Source: Chlamydiota bacterium
GTDB taxonomy: Bacteria > Chlamydiota > Chlamydiia > Chlamydiales > Parachlamydiaceae
Reading direction: 5' to 3'
NCBI GenBank assembly: GCA_013287815.1
Contig: JABDDC010000004.1
Location: 16,970-80,969 of the forward strand
DNA length: 64,000 nt
Shown: positions 51,774-60,710 of the stretch, piece after piece
Numbering within the stretch: position 1 is the stretch's first letter
How the letters are laid out: each line of letters opens with the position of its first letter
Translations under genes and position numbers: made by a program
Notes under the pieces: generated by a model
Databases searched by the model: none
What the model was told of the DNA's origin: nothing
The model's input: only the letters and a program-made list of their open reading frames with translations

Positions 51774-52046
51774 ATGCTTGAAGAGACACAATATGTAAAA
51801 AACCTGGAAAATCCGGAGTATTTAAAGATTATTTTAAATGGAAAAGAAACCTTGGCTGAATGTTTTGCTGAGATAGACGGTGCAAAGATAAGAGAAACAA
51901 TGCAGAAACATCATGAAGAGCAGGATCGACTACGTCCATGTGTGAAGAAGGCAATAGAAGACGACGGATTATTGCAAAGCATCTTTGGACAAGATCCTTT
52001 AACCTTTACGCTTGTCAGAGAGAGTGTTTGGCTTTGCCCCCCTTAA
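51774..52046 (+). CDS. Short hypothetical reading frame
   Basis: A possible 90-residue protein (MLEETQYVKNLENPEYLKI...) with natural-looking composition but no ribosome-binding site. It lies within a 583-base stretch (51503-52085) between two minus-strand genes. The remainder of that stretch, 51503-51773, shows no gene, repeat or RNA that I can support. It may be a gene remnant. Confidence 0.3.
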   Translation: MLEETQYVKNLENPEYLKIILNGKETLAECFAEIDGAKIRETMQKHHEEQDRLRPCVKKAIEDDGLLQSIFGQDPLTFTLVRESVWLCPP

Positions 52047-52085
52047 ACGTGGGTACTTCTTACTTCCCAAAAGCACTACGAGCCC

Positions 52086-52853
52086 TTAAATAATTCTAAT
52101 TGACGCCACTCGCACATACCCCAGCTGCCCATCGGTGTTGATGACTTTGAGCCAAAATCCTTCAATTTTGGTATCGATGACGCGCACTTTTTCTCCGGCA
52201 AGGATGGGTGAGGGAACTACCTGGGAAGCATTTGGGTTGGCATCGCGATAGAGTCCGCTGGCAGTTACCATGATCCCTTCAATCGGGGTTAAATAAAACA
52301 AGATGAAGTAATTAAGTAAAATAAGGGCTGACAGGCCCCAAAAGAGGAATAAACCCTTTTTAATGATTGGTTTGGGACTCCAGATAGAAAAGGCCGCCAG
52401 GGCGATGGTAACAACAGAGCCTAAGAAAAACAACTTCAGGCGAGTAGACTGTGAAATGAGCGAATCAAGCAAGGCGACGCGCCATAAAGGCCTTTCCTTA
52501 AGGGTTGTGAGCTTAAGCCCCAATTTCTTTTGAACGGCATTAAGATGGTTTAATGTGTAAAGGTCGTCCGGCGCCTGTTTCAGGTTTCTTTCATAGTAAA
52601 GAATGGCCCAAGGATATTCCGTGAGTTCAAAATAAAGGTCGCCAAGTTCTTTATTAATTTGCGGCGCAGGGCCGTCGCTATTCTCAATTTCAGTGTAAAG
52701 CAGCAAGGCATCATTAAAAGAAGTGAGCCTCTCCTGCCATGTGGAAGCCTTTAATCCTTTTTGATAGTTCTCATTTGCCCTTTGCAGCAGGGGATTTTCT
52801 CCAAAGAGAAGTGTGCTAGCCACTATAAAATAAAAATGCAGGTAATAATGCAT
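52086..52853 (-). CDS. BatE-like TPR protein with SH3-type tail
   Basis: About 255 residues. Signal peptide or anchor (MHYYLHFYFIVASTLLFG), TPR-like repeats (NPLLQRANENYQKG; ELGDLYFELTEYPWAILYYERNLKQAPDD), two central membrane helices, and a C-terminal SH3b-like domain (GEKVRVIDTKIEGFWLKVINTDGQLGYV). This is the layout of BatE. The start at 52853 is chosen because it lies just past the BatD stop. Last gene of the Bat-like operon. Confidence 0.75.
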   Translation of the reverse strand: MHYYLHFYFIVASTLLFGENPLLQRANENYQKGLKASTWQERLTSFNDALLLYTEIENSDGPAPQINKELGDLYFELTEYPWAILYYERNLKQAPDDLYTLNHLNAVQKKLGLKLTTLKERPLWRVALLDSLISQSTRLKLFFLGSVVTIALAAFSIWSPKPIIKKGLFLFWGLSALILLNYFILFYLTPIEGIMVTASGLYRDANPNASQVVPSPILAGEKVRVIDTKIEGFWLKVINTDGQLGYVRVASIRII

Positions 52854-52857
52854 AATC

Positions 52858-54654
52858 CTACCCTTCACCGGCGAGGCTGCGGGCCTGAGCCTGTACTTCG
52901 GACAGGACAAACTGTTTGTTGCGGCTGAACTGCAGGCTCTGCAGCTGCAGGATGAAGTTACGCACCTTGCCTACCCATCCCTCGGTTGGCAGCGCTTCCA
53001 ATTCATTAGGCATATTTTTCAAAAAACCTTTTTCGTGGATAAGCCACCAAAAAGCTTGTTCCAGAATCGTTATCGACTGCATAGGAGACAATCCCTTATC
53101 ATGCAGTGCTTTGTCGAGCAGTATTTCACTGCGGGGTCTTGTCGGCAGGGGATGGGTGATAAGATAATAGTGAAGCCTCTGTAAAATCAGAAGTAATAAA
53201 ATTCCTAATGGAATGATGAGCAGAGCAAAGGAGGTTTCCATCCAGGACAAGGTCTTATAGGAGGTCGAAATAAAATGGCTGTCCATTTCAAGGGGATAAG
53301 GCGGTTTAAATGGAGCACTCCAAACCTTATTCCAGTCAGGAGTCGATACTTCTACTTTTGGCTTTGCTGATTGGGTGTAAGCCAAATATTCCGATGGATT
53401 GACTTTTAAGGGGATAGACTTTGTCCTTTGTACCTTATATTGGGCTGATGCGGTATCGAAGGATGAGATTTCAATCGAAGGGACTTCTTTGACAAGATCG
53501 GTCAAGGGGACCATTTTAATTTGGAATTCAGCAACACCCTGCTTCCCTCCTGGGGCTGGAGGAAGGTCATTCGGAAGGAAAAATCCGCTAAATCCCGGCT
53601 GACAGCTAAGGTCTGGCAATTTCATTTGTTTGGGATTGTTTAAGCCGGTAATAGTAAGGGTGAGATTGATCGGTTCACCCACATTGATTGTTTCCGGAGA
53701 GATCATCTTGACCTCAGCTTTTAAGGAGCCAAGAGTGCCGTCAAAGCTGAAGGGTTGGTTTTCTTTAGGAAAAGGATGGACCACTAATTTAACAACAGGA
53801 GCGACAGCTTGCAAAGGGATGGGATTGTAGATTTTATTTCCCGAAGGGTCGGCATCGTAGGTATAACCTGCGATAGAGGAGGGGCCGAAATCAAAGGTTC
53901 CCGGATTGATAGCTTCTATTTCCTGGGAGATTTCTTGTACAGTATAGACAGATTCTTGATAGTCCTTGATGTGTGCATCGCCGATTTTCTGAAATTCTTT
54001 GGGGTGGACGAAGGGGAGATTGGATTCGCTCAGATCAATGCTTCGATTGTAGAGGATGCGGTAGAACAGATTCGACCTTTGTCCAGGATAAAGTGTGGAA
54101 GGACCTTGCACTTTGGCTTCCAACTCAAGGGTTGGAGATCCCTGCTTGGTGGATATTTGCTGTGTTGAAGGGGTCACCTGGGCAGCAGATCCCGCTCCCA
54201 TAATTTCATAAGTGGATGGTACACTCTGGTAGACTTTATTGCCCACTTTGACAGTTACGCCGGGGAGGATATAAAGTCCTGGAGGCTGGCCGGGAAACGT
54301 GAATGAGTAGATAGAGATCACTTGGTCATTAGACAAGGGCATATCTTTAACAAAGGTGGGTGCGATTTGATTATCTCCCAGATTGAAAGATGAAGTATCG
54401 ATATTCTCATTTTTAGCATGTGTGACGGTGATGGTGCCTGTCACAGGATAATTTTCCTGTCCTAGATTCTGATTTACGCCAGAATCAATATTCGATGCGT
54501 CAATATTATTAAACACAAAGACACAAAGAAAAAGTGTTAAAGCCCCACATTTAATTAAACATAGAGGCACAGAGGCACAGGGATCACAGAAAGCCTTAAA
54601 AATATTCTGTGCCTTTTTGCCTTTGTGTTTAAATATTTGGGCATGGCTTACCAT
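52858..54654 (-). CDS. BatD-like protein with repeat-derived leader
   Basis: About 598 residues, with beta-sandwich domains of the BatD (oxygen-tolerance) family: TGTITVTHAKNE, LEAKVQGPSTLYPGQRSNLFYRI, VNVGEPINLTLTITG-like motifs, a membrane helix near 460-480 and a cytoplasmic helical tail. The ATG at 54654 overlaps the upstream stop (ATGGTAA), so it is translationally coupled. The first 50 residues, including the hydrophobic run LTLFLCVFVF, are encoded by a copy of the dispersed ACACAAAG-type repeat (54511-54633). Confidence 0.8.
   Translation of the reverse strand: MVSHAQIFKHKGKKAQNIFKAFCDPCASVPLCLIKCGALTLFLCVFVFNNIDASNIDSGVNQNLGQENYPVTGTITVTHAKNENIDTSSFNLGDNQIAPTFVKDMPLSNDQVISIYSFTFPGQPPGLYILPGVTVKVGNKVYQSVPSTYEIMGAGSAAQVTPSTQQISTKQGSPTLELEAKVQGPSTLYPGQRSNLFYRILYNRSIDLSESNLPFVHPKEFQKIGDAHIKDYQESVYTVQEISQEIEAINPGTFDFGPSSIAGYTYDADPSGNKIYNPIPLQAVAPVVKLVVHPFPKENQPFSFDGTLGSLKAEVKMISPETINVGEPINLTLTITGLNNPKQMKLPDLSCQPGFSGFFLPNDLPPAPGGKQGVAEFQIKMVPLTDLVKEVPSIEISSFDTASAQYKVQRTKSIPLKVNPSEYLAYTQSAKPKVEVSTPDWNKVWSAPFKPPYPLEMDSHFISTSYKTLSWMETSFALLIIPLGILLLLILQRLHYYLITHPLPTRPRSEILLDKALHDKGLSPMQSITILEQAFWWLIHEKGFLKNMPNELEALPTEGWVGKVRNFILQLQSLQFSRNKQFVLSEVQAQARSLAGEG
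54511..54633. repeat. Dispersed ACACAAAG-type repeat inside the BatD gene
   Basis: The stretch AAACACAAAGACACAAAG, then AGAGGCACAGAGGCACAGGG followed by ATCACAG, then GCCTTTTTGCCTTTGTGTTT repeats the three-part order of 23160-23304. It covers codons for about residues 8-48 of the BatD homologue in frame. Confidence 0.7.
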
Positions 54655-56306
54655 GACTTGAATTCCTTCGGCATCTGCCAATTATCCTTCTTATCTTGCA
54701 GCTGCATTTCCTGCAAGAGCAGCAGGGTATCTTCTGGATTATTTGGAGCTTGATCAATAGATTTTGGCTGGACTTCTGGTTGCTTAGGTACTTGGCTTTT
54801 GCTGGGAGGATTTTTCAGCATTCTGAGGACCTCCTTCCAGTATTTGATAGTGGCGGTTTGATTGTCCAGTGCAGCTTCGGAAGATGGGGGGATGGTTGCA
54901 AATAGTGCATTGGCCCCTTTTGCTTCCCGTGACCCTTTATCAAAGAGGGGGATGGCCTGATTCCAGGGTGTATTTTGGCATTCTTTATTTTTAAAAAGAC
55001 TTTGTTCTTTTATTAAAACCGCTGTAACAAACTGCGGCACAATTTCCACGACTTTCTGCTGTGCCTTTGTCACGATCTGCTGCATCTCCAAATTTCTATC
55101 TTTCTCTGGAGCAATGGAGTAGAGATGATTGAGCTGCAGGGCGCTCCTTTCTGCTGCCAGGGCATTTTCCAAAACTATGATCGGGTCGTCAGTAGATTGT
55201 TTAAAATTCGTAGCCTGCACTTGGCTAAGAGCTGCAGCCAGGTAAAAACGTCCGCTGTCTGCTTGCCCTTGGTCATTTAAAGAAATTGCCTTTTCAATAA
55301 AGTCCCGTGATAGTTCAAACGCTTCTTTTTGCTTTTCTTCGGGCTTGATTTGCTTTTGCAAAGCCAGAAGGGACTGGAGTTTTTGGGTAAAGAGAGGCTC
55401 AGTAAACAAGAGAAGCTGGTAGTCGAGGATCAAAGAATCGATGGAGTGTTCACCGAGTTTGGCTCCCAGTTGTTTTTCGATAGCGTTGGCTTGTTCGAAA
55501 ACTTGATCGATGTGCCCTTCTGCCAAGTCGATCATTAGTTGATCGAACTTCTCTTTAGACTGTTTTTCTTTTTTGAGTTTATCCCAAAGAGGAAGCAGCG
55601 TACTAGCCTGATAGTAAAAATAAGGGACGTATTGTTTGATATCGCTTTGCTTTTTTAGTTTTTCTGCAAGGCTCCCAAGTCCATCTATAAGCAGCAGTAG
55701 AGAATTTTTCTCCGATGCCGACAAGTCTCTTAACAATCTCGTCTTTAATTCACCCATCAATCGATAAGCCTGCTGCAGAGGTACAATGATATAAGAGGGA
55801 GGGCTGCACTGTATAGTGGCATCGCTTGTAATTTCAAGCCGGTTAATCAGGCAATTTAGGGCATCTGCAACTTTAAGATGGTGGATGGCCGACTGTACTT
55901 GTGATAGCAGGTCTGGTGATTCTAAAATAGCCCCTTCTTGCAAGCTGGCAGCACTATTTTTAGCGGCCAGTAAGGAAGAGAGGGCTATATTTAATTCCAG
56001 GTCGCGCAAAAGCCAGGGGGATGAGACGTCCCCTTTTTTGATTTCCTGGAATAGTTGGTAAGCCGTTTCGATTTGATCAAGATTTAACCTAGCCGTGCCC
56101 AAGTCATAAAGAGCGATGGCTTTCTGCCATTCCGGCAGGGTGAGTTTAAGGATTTTATCATAAATTTCTGCTGACTGTTCTGAGTCGTTAGCCTGAGCAT
56201 AGGCTTCTGCTTGCTGGCCAGGCAGGAAGAGGTCTTGTGCGGCGTGTGTCGATCCTATGACAATAAAAAATAAGATCATTATTTTTAGGATTATTTTCAT
56301 TCCCAC
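54648..56306 (-). CDS. Exported helical protein of the Bat operon
   Basis: A 552-residue protein with signal peptide (IILKIMILFFIVIGSTHAA) and a helix-rich body; the first 100 residues hold a TPR-like segment (AEAYAQANDSEQSAEIYDKILKLTLPEWQKAIALYDLGTA in part). It occupies the place of BatC, a TPR protein, between the VWA proteins and BatD, but is far longer than typical BatC. Overlaps the upstream VWA gene by ten bases. Function unknown; periplasmic scaffold inferred. Confidence 0.7.
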   Translation of the reverse strand: MGMKIILKIMILFFIVIGSTHAAQDLFLPGQQAEAYAQANDSEQSAEIYDKILKLTLPEWQKAIALYDLGTARLNLDQIETAYQLFQEIKKGDVSSPWLLRDLELNIALSSLLAAKNSAASLQEGAILESPDLLSQVQSAIHHLKVADALNCLINRLEITSDATIQCSPPSYIIVPLQQAYRLMGELKTRLLRDLSASEKNSLLLLIDGLGSLAEKLKKQSDIKQYVPYFYYQASTLLPLWDKLKKEKQSKEKFDQLMIDLAEGHIDQVFEQANAIEKQLGAKLGEHSIDSLILDYQLLLFTEPLFTQKLQSLLALQKQIKPEEKQKEAFELSRDFIEKAISLNDQGQADSGRFYLAAALSQVQATNFKQSTDDPIIVLENALAAERSALQLNHLYSIAPEKDRNLEMQQIVTKAQQKVVEIVPQFVTAVLIKEQSLFKNKECQNTPWNQAIPLFDKGSREAKGANALFATIPPSSEAALDNQTATIKYWKEVLRMLKNPPSKSQVPKQPEVQPKSIDQAPNNPEDTLLLLQEMQLQDKKDNWQMPKEFKSW

Positions 56307-57397
56307 CGCGCATCGGGTAAGATAAAAATCATTAATAAAATGATGATTGCCAGTGCTAAAGGTATCTGGAAGTAAAGGTCGTAGATAATATCCTGCGGCC
56401 TGGCTGTGACCACCCTTCTTTCTTGTGTCATCTCTTTTTGCTCCAGTGGGGGATCTTGCGTGATCTTATCGACAAGCTCTTGGGAAAGTGTCCAAGTCAC
56501 TTCGTTTTGCGCCGCGAGATAAGCCCCTCGATTACGTTCTGCTATGGCTTGCAGAAGGTCTGGCTGCAAAGCAGAAAGAACCGGTTTCCCTTGATACCGG
56601 GTATTTGGTATTATTTGTGGAGTCGTAGATCCGATGCCTACAGTGAAAACGCGCAGATGATACTGCTCTGGATTGGGGAAAAGGTTAGTAATCACATTGA
56701 TTGCTTTAGTCCTCTCTGTCCCTTTCAGATTTTCGATATCATTATCCTCGCCGTCACTAAGAATGACAATGCTATAGAGTTTATTGGAAGGGTATGGGAA
56801 TTCTTTTTTTATTAGTTCCGTCAAAACAGCTTTATAAAGTGTTCCTCCTACTTCGCCCTCATCGTAATGCAAACTTTTTATCATAAGCCTGACAAACAAG
56901 TAGTCTAATGTTGGTGGAACAACTGAAGTTAAAACCGATGTCAGCGAATAGAGAGCGATCGTCGGGCCTTTCAGCTGCCTGACGGAATTGTCCATGATTT
57001 CTTGCGCCCTGGCCAGTCTAGTCTGGCCTGAAGGGCCGTCAGGAGTTGACATCGAGGCTGAGGTGTCGACTAGAAAAATGACCTCGTGAAGTCGGTACCC
57101 AGGTTTTTTTTCCTCTGTTGTTGGTATTTCTAAATTTCTGTAACGGAGGTTGCCGATGGGATCCATCAAAGCCAGGCATGCCATCAACCAAAGTATGCAC
57201 CATCCAGCCATTTTTAAAAGTGTATAAAGGCGCGACCTTCCAATCAACAAAGTGGATAAGAGGGAAGTTTTGGTGAAAGATCCGATCTTTTTCCACCGAT
57301 AGCGCATCAGATAGATTTGCATCAGAATGATTGGAATGACCAATATGATAAAAAAAGCTGCGACGGGTGCATTGAAGGTAAAATCTCTAATTTCCAT
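56297..57397 (-). CDS. VWA-domain protein, BatB/BatA type
   Basis: A 366-residue membrane protein: two N-terminal helices (about 13-30 and 55-80), a von Willebrand A domain with MIDAS motif FLVDTSASMSTPD near residue 110, later threonine and SDGEDND, and a C-terminal helix (about 340-360). Typical Bat layout with the VWA domain in the periplasm. Start is adjacent to the end of the previous gene. Confidence 0.85.
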   Translation of the reverse strand: MEIRDFTFNAPVAAFFIILVIPIILMQIYLMRYRWKKIGSFTKTSLLSTLLIGRSRLYTLLKMAGWCILWLMACLALMDPIGNLRYRNLEIPTTEEKKPGYRLHEVIFLVDTSASMSTPDGPSGQTRLARAQEIMDNSVRQLKGPTIALYSLTSVLTSVVPPTLDYLFVRLMIKSLHYDEGEVGGTLYKAVLTELIKKEFPYPSNKLYSIVILSDGEDNDIENLKGTERTKAINVITNLFPNPEQYHLRVFTVGIGSTTPQIIPNTRYQGKPVLSALQPDLLQAIAERNRGAYLAAQNEVTWTLSQELVDKITQDPPLEQKEMTQERRVVTARPQDIIYDLYFQIPLALAIIILLMIFILPDARWE

Positions 57398-58540
57398 TTA
57401 TGGAACCCTCCGAATAACCAGAGAGTCGATCGTGATCGAAAGAAAAATCAGCATCAGTGCAAAGCCTATAAAATAATAAAATAAGCTGATCCGTTCATGC
57501 GTAGATTTTTCCTCGGGCAGAGTGACTGCCAAGGGGATTTTCTCTTTCACAAGGGAATCGATTGCACGATAAGCCTCCTCTAGCCCTGTACTTTCATCGA
57601 CCAGGAACAGCTCTCCTCCTGTCAGTTCCGTGATCTCCTGCATTTGTTTTCTTTGGGGCGCAAACTCTTCGTTTGCAATTGAGGGATCTACGTTGACAAT
57701 GTAAACCCTAATTCCCTGGCTTTTGGCATATTTGGCAGCGTCATCTAATTCAATCGTACGAAGGCGGTTGTTATAGTCCAGCCTGTTAGGATCTTGCAAA
57801 CCATCTGTCACCACTACGATAATCGAATTTTTGATCTCATATGCTGGCCTGGCATCAATGGGAAGATTTTTGGCAAAGTCGCGTGTGGCGGCAATCAAGT
57901 TAGCTGCTTTAAAAATGGCGTAACCCATTGCAGTGCCATCCTCATTGGGATCGGTGACAATATGGAATTGACTCAATTTTGTCAGCAAATCGCCTTGATC
58001 CAGTGTCAGCGGCAAGATGATTTCCGGAACTCTGGCAAAGCCGATCAACCCAATCAAGTCTGATGGGTGGTCTTGAACGAATGTGGCTGTCACCTTCTTT
58101 AATAGATCAACTTTTGGCATCTGTCCCGAAGGTGTACTCACTTCCCCTGACATTGATCCAGAACGGTCCAACAAAAGATAGATGGCAATTCCTTTCGTCG
58201 GCGTTTCTTCAGGCTTGTTTGTTCCGGCCGGTTCATGAGGGATCGACAAGTGAGGATCAATAAAGGCAATCATCAAGGCAATGAGTGCCAGTTTTTGCAA
58301 TAAGGAAGGAAGAGGCGCAAGCTTCAGTCTCAATGACCCTTGAAGATTTGACTGCATGTATGAAAAGGAAAGAGCAGGTTCGCGCTTAGTAGGGAAAAAA
58401 AAGAACTTGATTAATACTAGGGCCAGTAGTATTAATGCCAATATTCCTAAAGCAAAAAAATCAATTGTAAAATCAGCCATAATAAAAATATTCATACCAT
58501 GCTTAGGCCCTAAAGTCAAAAGAATGTCGTGATATTTCAT
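57398..58540 (-). CDS. VWA-domain protein BatA-like
   Basis: Up to 380 residues. MIDAS motif YLLLDRSGSMSGE, then VVTDGLQDPN, flanked by two N-terminal helices and one C-terminal helix, as in BatA. First gene of the five-gene operon. The start is uncertain: MNIFIM or MADFTI, 15-20 residues inside, would match the family better, but none has a clear ribosome-binding site. MoxR ATPase and DUF58 partners, usually upstream, are absent; the neighbour is divergent. Confidence 0.85.
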   Translation of the reverse strand: MKYHDILLTLGPKHGMNIFIMADFTIDFFALGILALILLALVLIKFFFFPTKREPALSFSYMQSNLQGSLRLKLAPLPSLLQKLALIALMIAFIDPHLSIPHEPAGTNKPEETPTKGIAIYLLLDRSGSMSGEVSTPSGQMPKVDLLKKVTATFVQDHPSDLIGLIGFARVPEIILPLTLDQGDLLTKLSQFHIVTDPNEDGTAMGYAIFKAANLIAATRDFAKNLPIDARPAYEIKNSIIVVVTDGLQDPNRLDYNNRLRTIELDDAAKYAKSQGIRVYIVNVDPSIANEEFAPQRKQMQEITELTGGELFLVDESTGLEEAYRAIDSLVKEKIPLAVTLPEEKSTHERISLFYYFIGFALMLIFLSITIDSLVIRRVP

Positions 58541-58584
58541 GTATTTGCATAAAATATCTTATGTGTTATATCAAGATTAAATAG

Positions 58585-59217
58585 ATGAATAACTTCGATA
58601 CTATCGCTGCTTTCGATTTTGATAAGACACTGACAGATAGGGATTCCTTTCTGCCTTTTCTTTTTTTTGCTGCTGGTTTTTACAATACTATTTTCAATTT
58701 GTTTCCTCTAACTCCAGTTTTTTTGGCTTTTATTTTTGGAATCTATTCCCGCCAAGAGGTTAAAGAAGCCATCCTCACCCGCTTTTTTAAAGGGATTCCG
58801 ATCGATCATTTAGAGAAGCTAGGCAAAAGATACGCTGAAGAGAAGTTAGATCAGTTTCTTAAACCGGAGGGGATGAAGTGTTTCAAGTGGCACAAGGCCT
58901 TAGGCCATCGCTGCATCCTCGTCAGCGCGGCACCTGACTTTTACCTCAAATATTGGGGAGCCAAGCACGGATTCGAAGCCTGCCTCGCTTCTGAATTGGC
59001 TGTCTCCCCAGACGGAATAGTCACAGGCAGACTCAACGGACTCAACTGCCGCGGTCCCGAAAAAAAGCGGCGCCTCTTAGAATATCTCGGTTCCATTGAA
59101 TACGAACTCTATGCTTATGGGGATAGCCCAGGCGATGCCGAACTCCTCGCCATGGCCAACTTTCCCTTCTACCGCACTTTCGGAAGAAAGACGGTAGGGC
59201 GGACGGATGAGGGATGA
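58585..59217 (+). CDS. HAD-superfamily phosphatase (IB type)
   Basis: The 210-residue protein has AFDFDKTLTD (nucleophile D11 and D13), a helical cap with a hydrophobic stretch (about 20-55), ILVSAAP and the acidic pair GDSPGDAELL. It belongs to the PSPase-like HAD-IB group often acting on phosphoserine or lipid phosphates. Its final residues are encoded within the GGATGAGG repeat that begins the following hairpin. Confidence 0.85.
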   Translation: MNNFDTIAAFDFDKTLTDRDSFLPFLFFAAGFYNTIFNLFPLTPVFLAFIFGIYSRQEVKEAILTRFFKGIPIDHLEKLGKRYAEEKLDQFLKPEGMKCFKWHKALGHRCILVSAAPDFYLKYWGAKHGFEACLASELAVSPDGIVTGRLNGLNCRGPEKKRRLLEYLGSIEYELYAYGDSPGDAELLAMANFPFYRTFGRKTVGRTDEG

Positions 59218-59248
59218 GGGATGACGGACCGTCCTTCATTCCTCATCC
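59212..59248 (+). terminator. GGATGAGG hairpin after HAD gene
   Basis: Arms 59212-59228 and 59232-59248 pair at 15 of 17 positions. The stop codon of the HAD gene is inside the left arm. Downstream T content is modest, so termination is probable rather than certain. Third member of the GGATGAAGG-type repeat group. Confidence 0.55.
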
Positions 59249-59302
59249 TTTGCTTGCGCCTTTCTCTCTTATCCATTATTGTGTTTTTCCTATAGGTGGA
59301 TA

Positions 59303-60709
59303 ATGCGTAAGTGGTGGATGTTAATTTTTCTATGTCTGGTTGTTCCTGCCTGGGGGCAGGAGGAGTGCCGTGAGGTCAATGAGAGGTTAGTTCTTAATCT
59401 CGAGGCAGCATTAAGCCGTGCATTGAACTATAACCGGCAGTTGATCGGCACTACTGAGAATATCACCAATAGTCAATATCAGATTCAGATAGCCGATGCG
59501 GCCTTTGACTTGGGCATTTCTCCCAACAGTGAAGCCGGCTATCATGGGGGAAGCAATGATGTGGGCTTTGATATTGGAGGAGGAGTAAATCTTTCCAAGC
59601 AATTCAAAGAGGGATTTAGTGTCTCTTTTGCTCCGAAATTTATAAAATCTCAAAATCATTATGCTTCAAACTTCAACGTGATGTTTAAAATGCCTCTATT
59701 AAGGGGTTTTGGCAAGGATTACCAGCTTGCAGGAATAAGAGGGGCTGAATTTGCGATGAGGTCGGCTCGTCGAAATCTATATGTTGCGCAGATCCAGCTG
59801 ATTATTAAAACCATTACTGCCCTGTACGACGTTATTAAAGCAAAAAAGGCTGTGGAATTAAGTGATGAGTCACATCAGAGGATAAGCACCTATTATCAGG
59901 CCGCCAAGTTAAAGGAAAAAATTGGACTTTCCGATGCCCTGGATGTTTACCGTGCAGAAATTGAGCTGCGTCAAGCTCAAGATACTCTGACGGGGGCTCA
60001 GGAGAGGCTGCAAGAATTGGAAGATGCCCTCCGCGATATTTTAGCCCTCCCTATGGATACCGAATTTGATGTCGAAGTTCACTTAACTTATAGGCAAAAT
60101 AACATTGAAATCGATAAAGCCGTTGATTTGGCCTTGAAAAATCGGACGGAAATCGACCAGGGTATCGATGTATGGCGAGAAAGCTATCGGCTGGCGGCTC
60201 TCGCCAAGAAGGACCTCTTGCCTGAATTGAATTTGGAATTTAACTATAACAGCCATGGAAAGCACGAATTTTTAACCCGTTCTTTTCGCTCTAGAAACAG
60301 GGACGGTTCATTCAATATCGGTTTTACCACATCGACTGATTTCGATCCGTTAGGAGATCAAATTGCTTACGACCAAAGCATGACGGCGATTAATAATGCA
60401 GCGCGCGACCTGGAGCAAACAAAAGCGAACCTGACTCTGGAAGTGAAGAAGACAGTGCGCCAGCTTGAGCGGAGCAATAAGCGGATCCTTTTGCAAGAAG
60501 AGCAGATTCACTCCACGCAAGGGGAACTCCATCTTGCCAAGCTGAAATTCGACCGCGGCATGGCTAACAACTTCGATGTCATCCAGGCTGAAAAGAATTT
60601 CCGCAATGCGGAGCAGACCTACTGGACCGCTTTGATCGATCACATCATCGGCGAGTATCAGCTGCTGGCTGCGATCGGATTATTAATTGACAAACCATGT
60701 ATAGAATAA
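59303..60709 (+). CDS. TolC-family outer membrane efflux protein
   Basis: About 468 residues. Signal peptide (MRKWWMLIFLCLVVPAWG), then the duplicated TolC/OEP pattern: LEAALSRALNYNRQL and, in the second half, AVDLALKNRTEIDQG, with long helices (LTLEVKKTVRQLERSNKRIL; FDVIQAEKNFRNAEQTYW). It forms the outer-membrane channel for the MacAB-like pump encoded next. The ATG at 59303 has AGGTGG upstream; an earlier TTG is less likely. Confidence 0.88.
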   Translation: MRKWWMLIFLCLVVPAWGQEECREVNERLVLNLEAALSRALNYNRQLIGTTENITNSQYQIQIADAAFDLGISPNSEAGYHGGSNDVGFDIGGGVNLSKQFKEGFSVSFAPKFIKSQNHYASNFNVMFKMPLLRGFGKDYQLAGIRGAEFAMRSARRNLYVAQIQLIIKTITALYDVIKAKKAVELSDESHQRISTYYQAAKLKEKIGLSDALDVYRAEIELRQAQDTLTGAQERLQELEDALRDILALPMDTEFDVEVHLTYRQNNIEIDKAVDLALKNRTEIDQGIDVWRESYRLAALAKKDLLPELNLEFNYNSHGKHEFLTRSFRSRNRDGSFNIGFTTSTDFDPLGDQIAYDQSMTAINNAARDLEQTKANLTLEVKKTVRQLERSNKRILLQEEQIHSTQGELHLAKLKFDRGMANNFDVIQAEKNFRNAEQTYWTALIDHIIGEYQLLAAIGLLIDKPCIE

Positions 60710-60710
60710 T

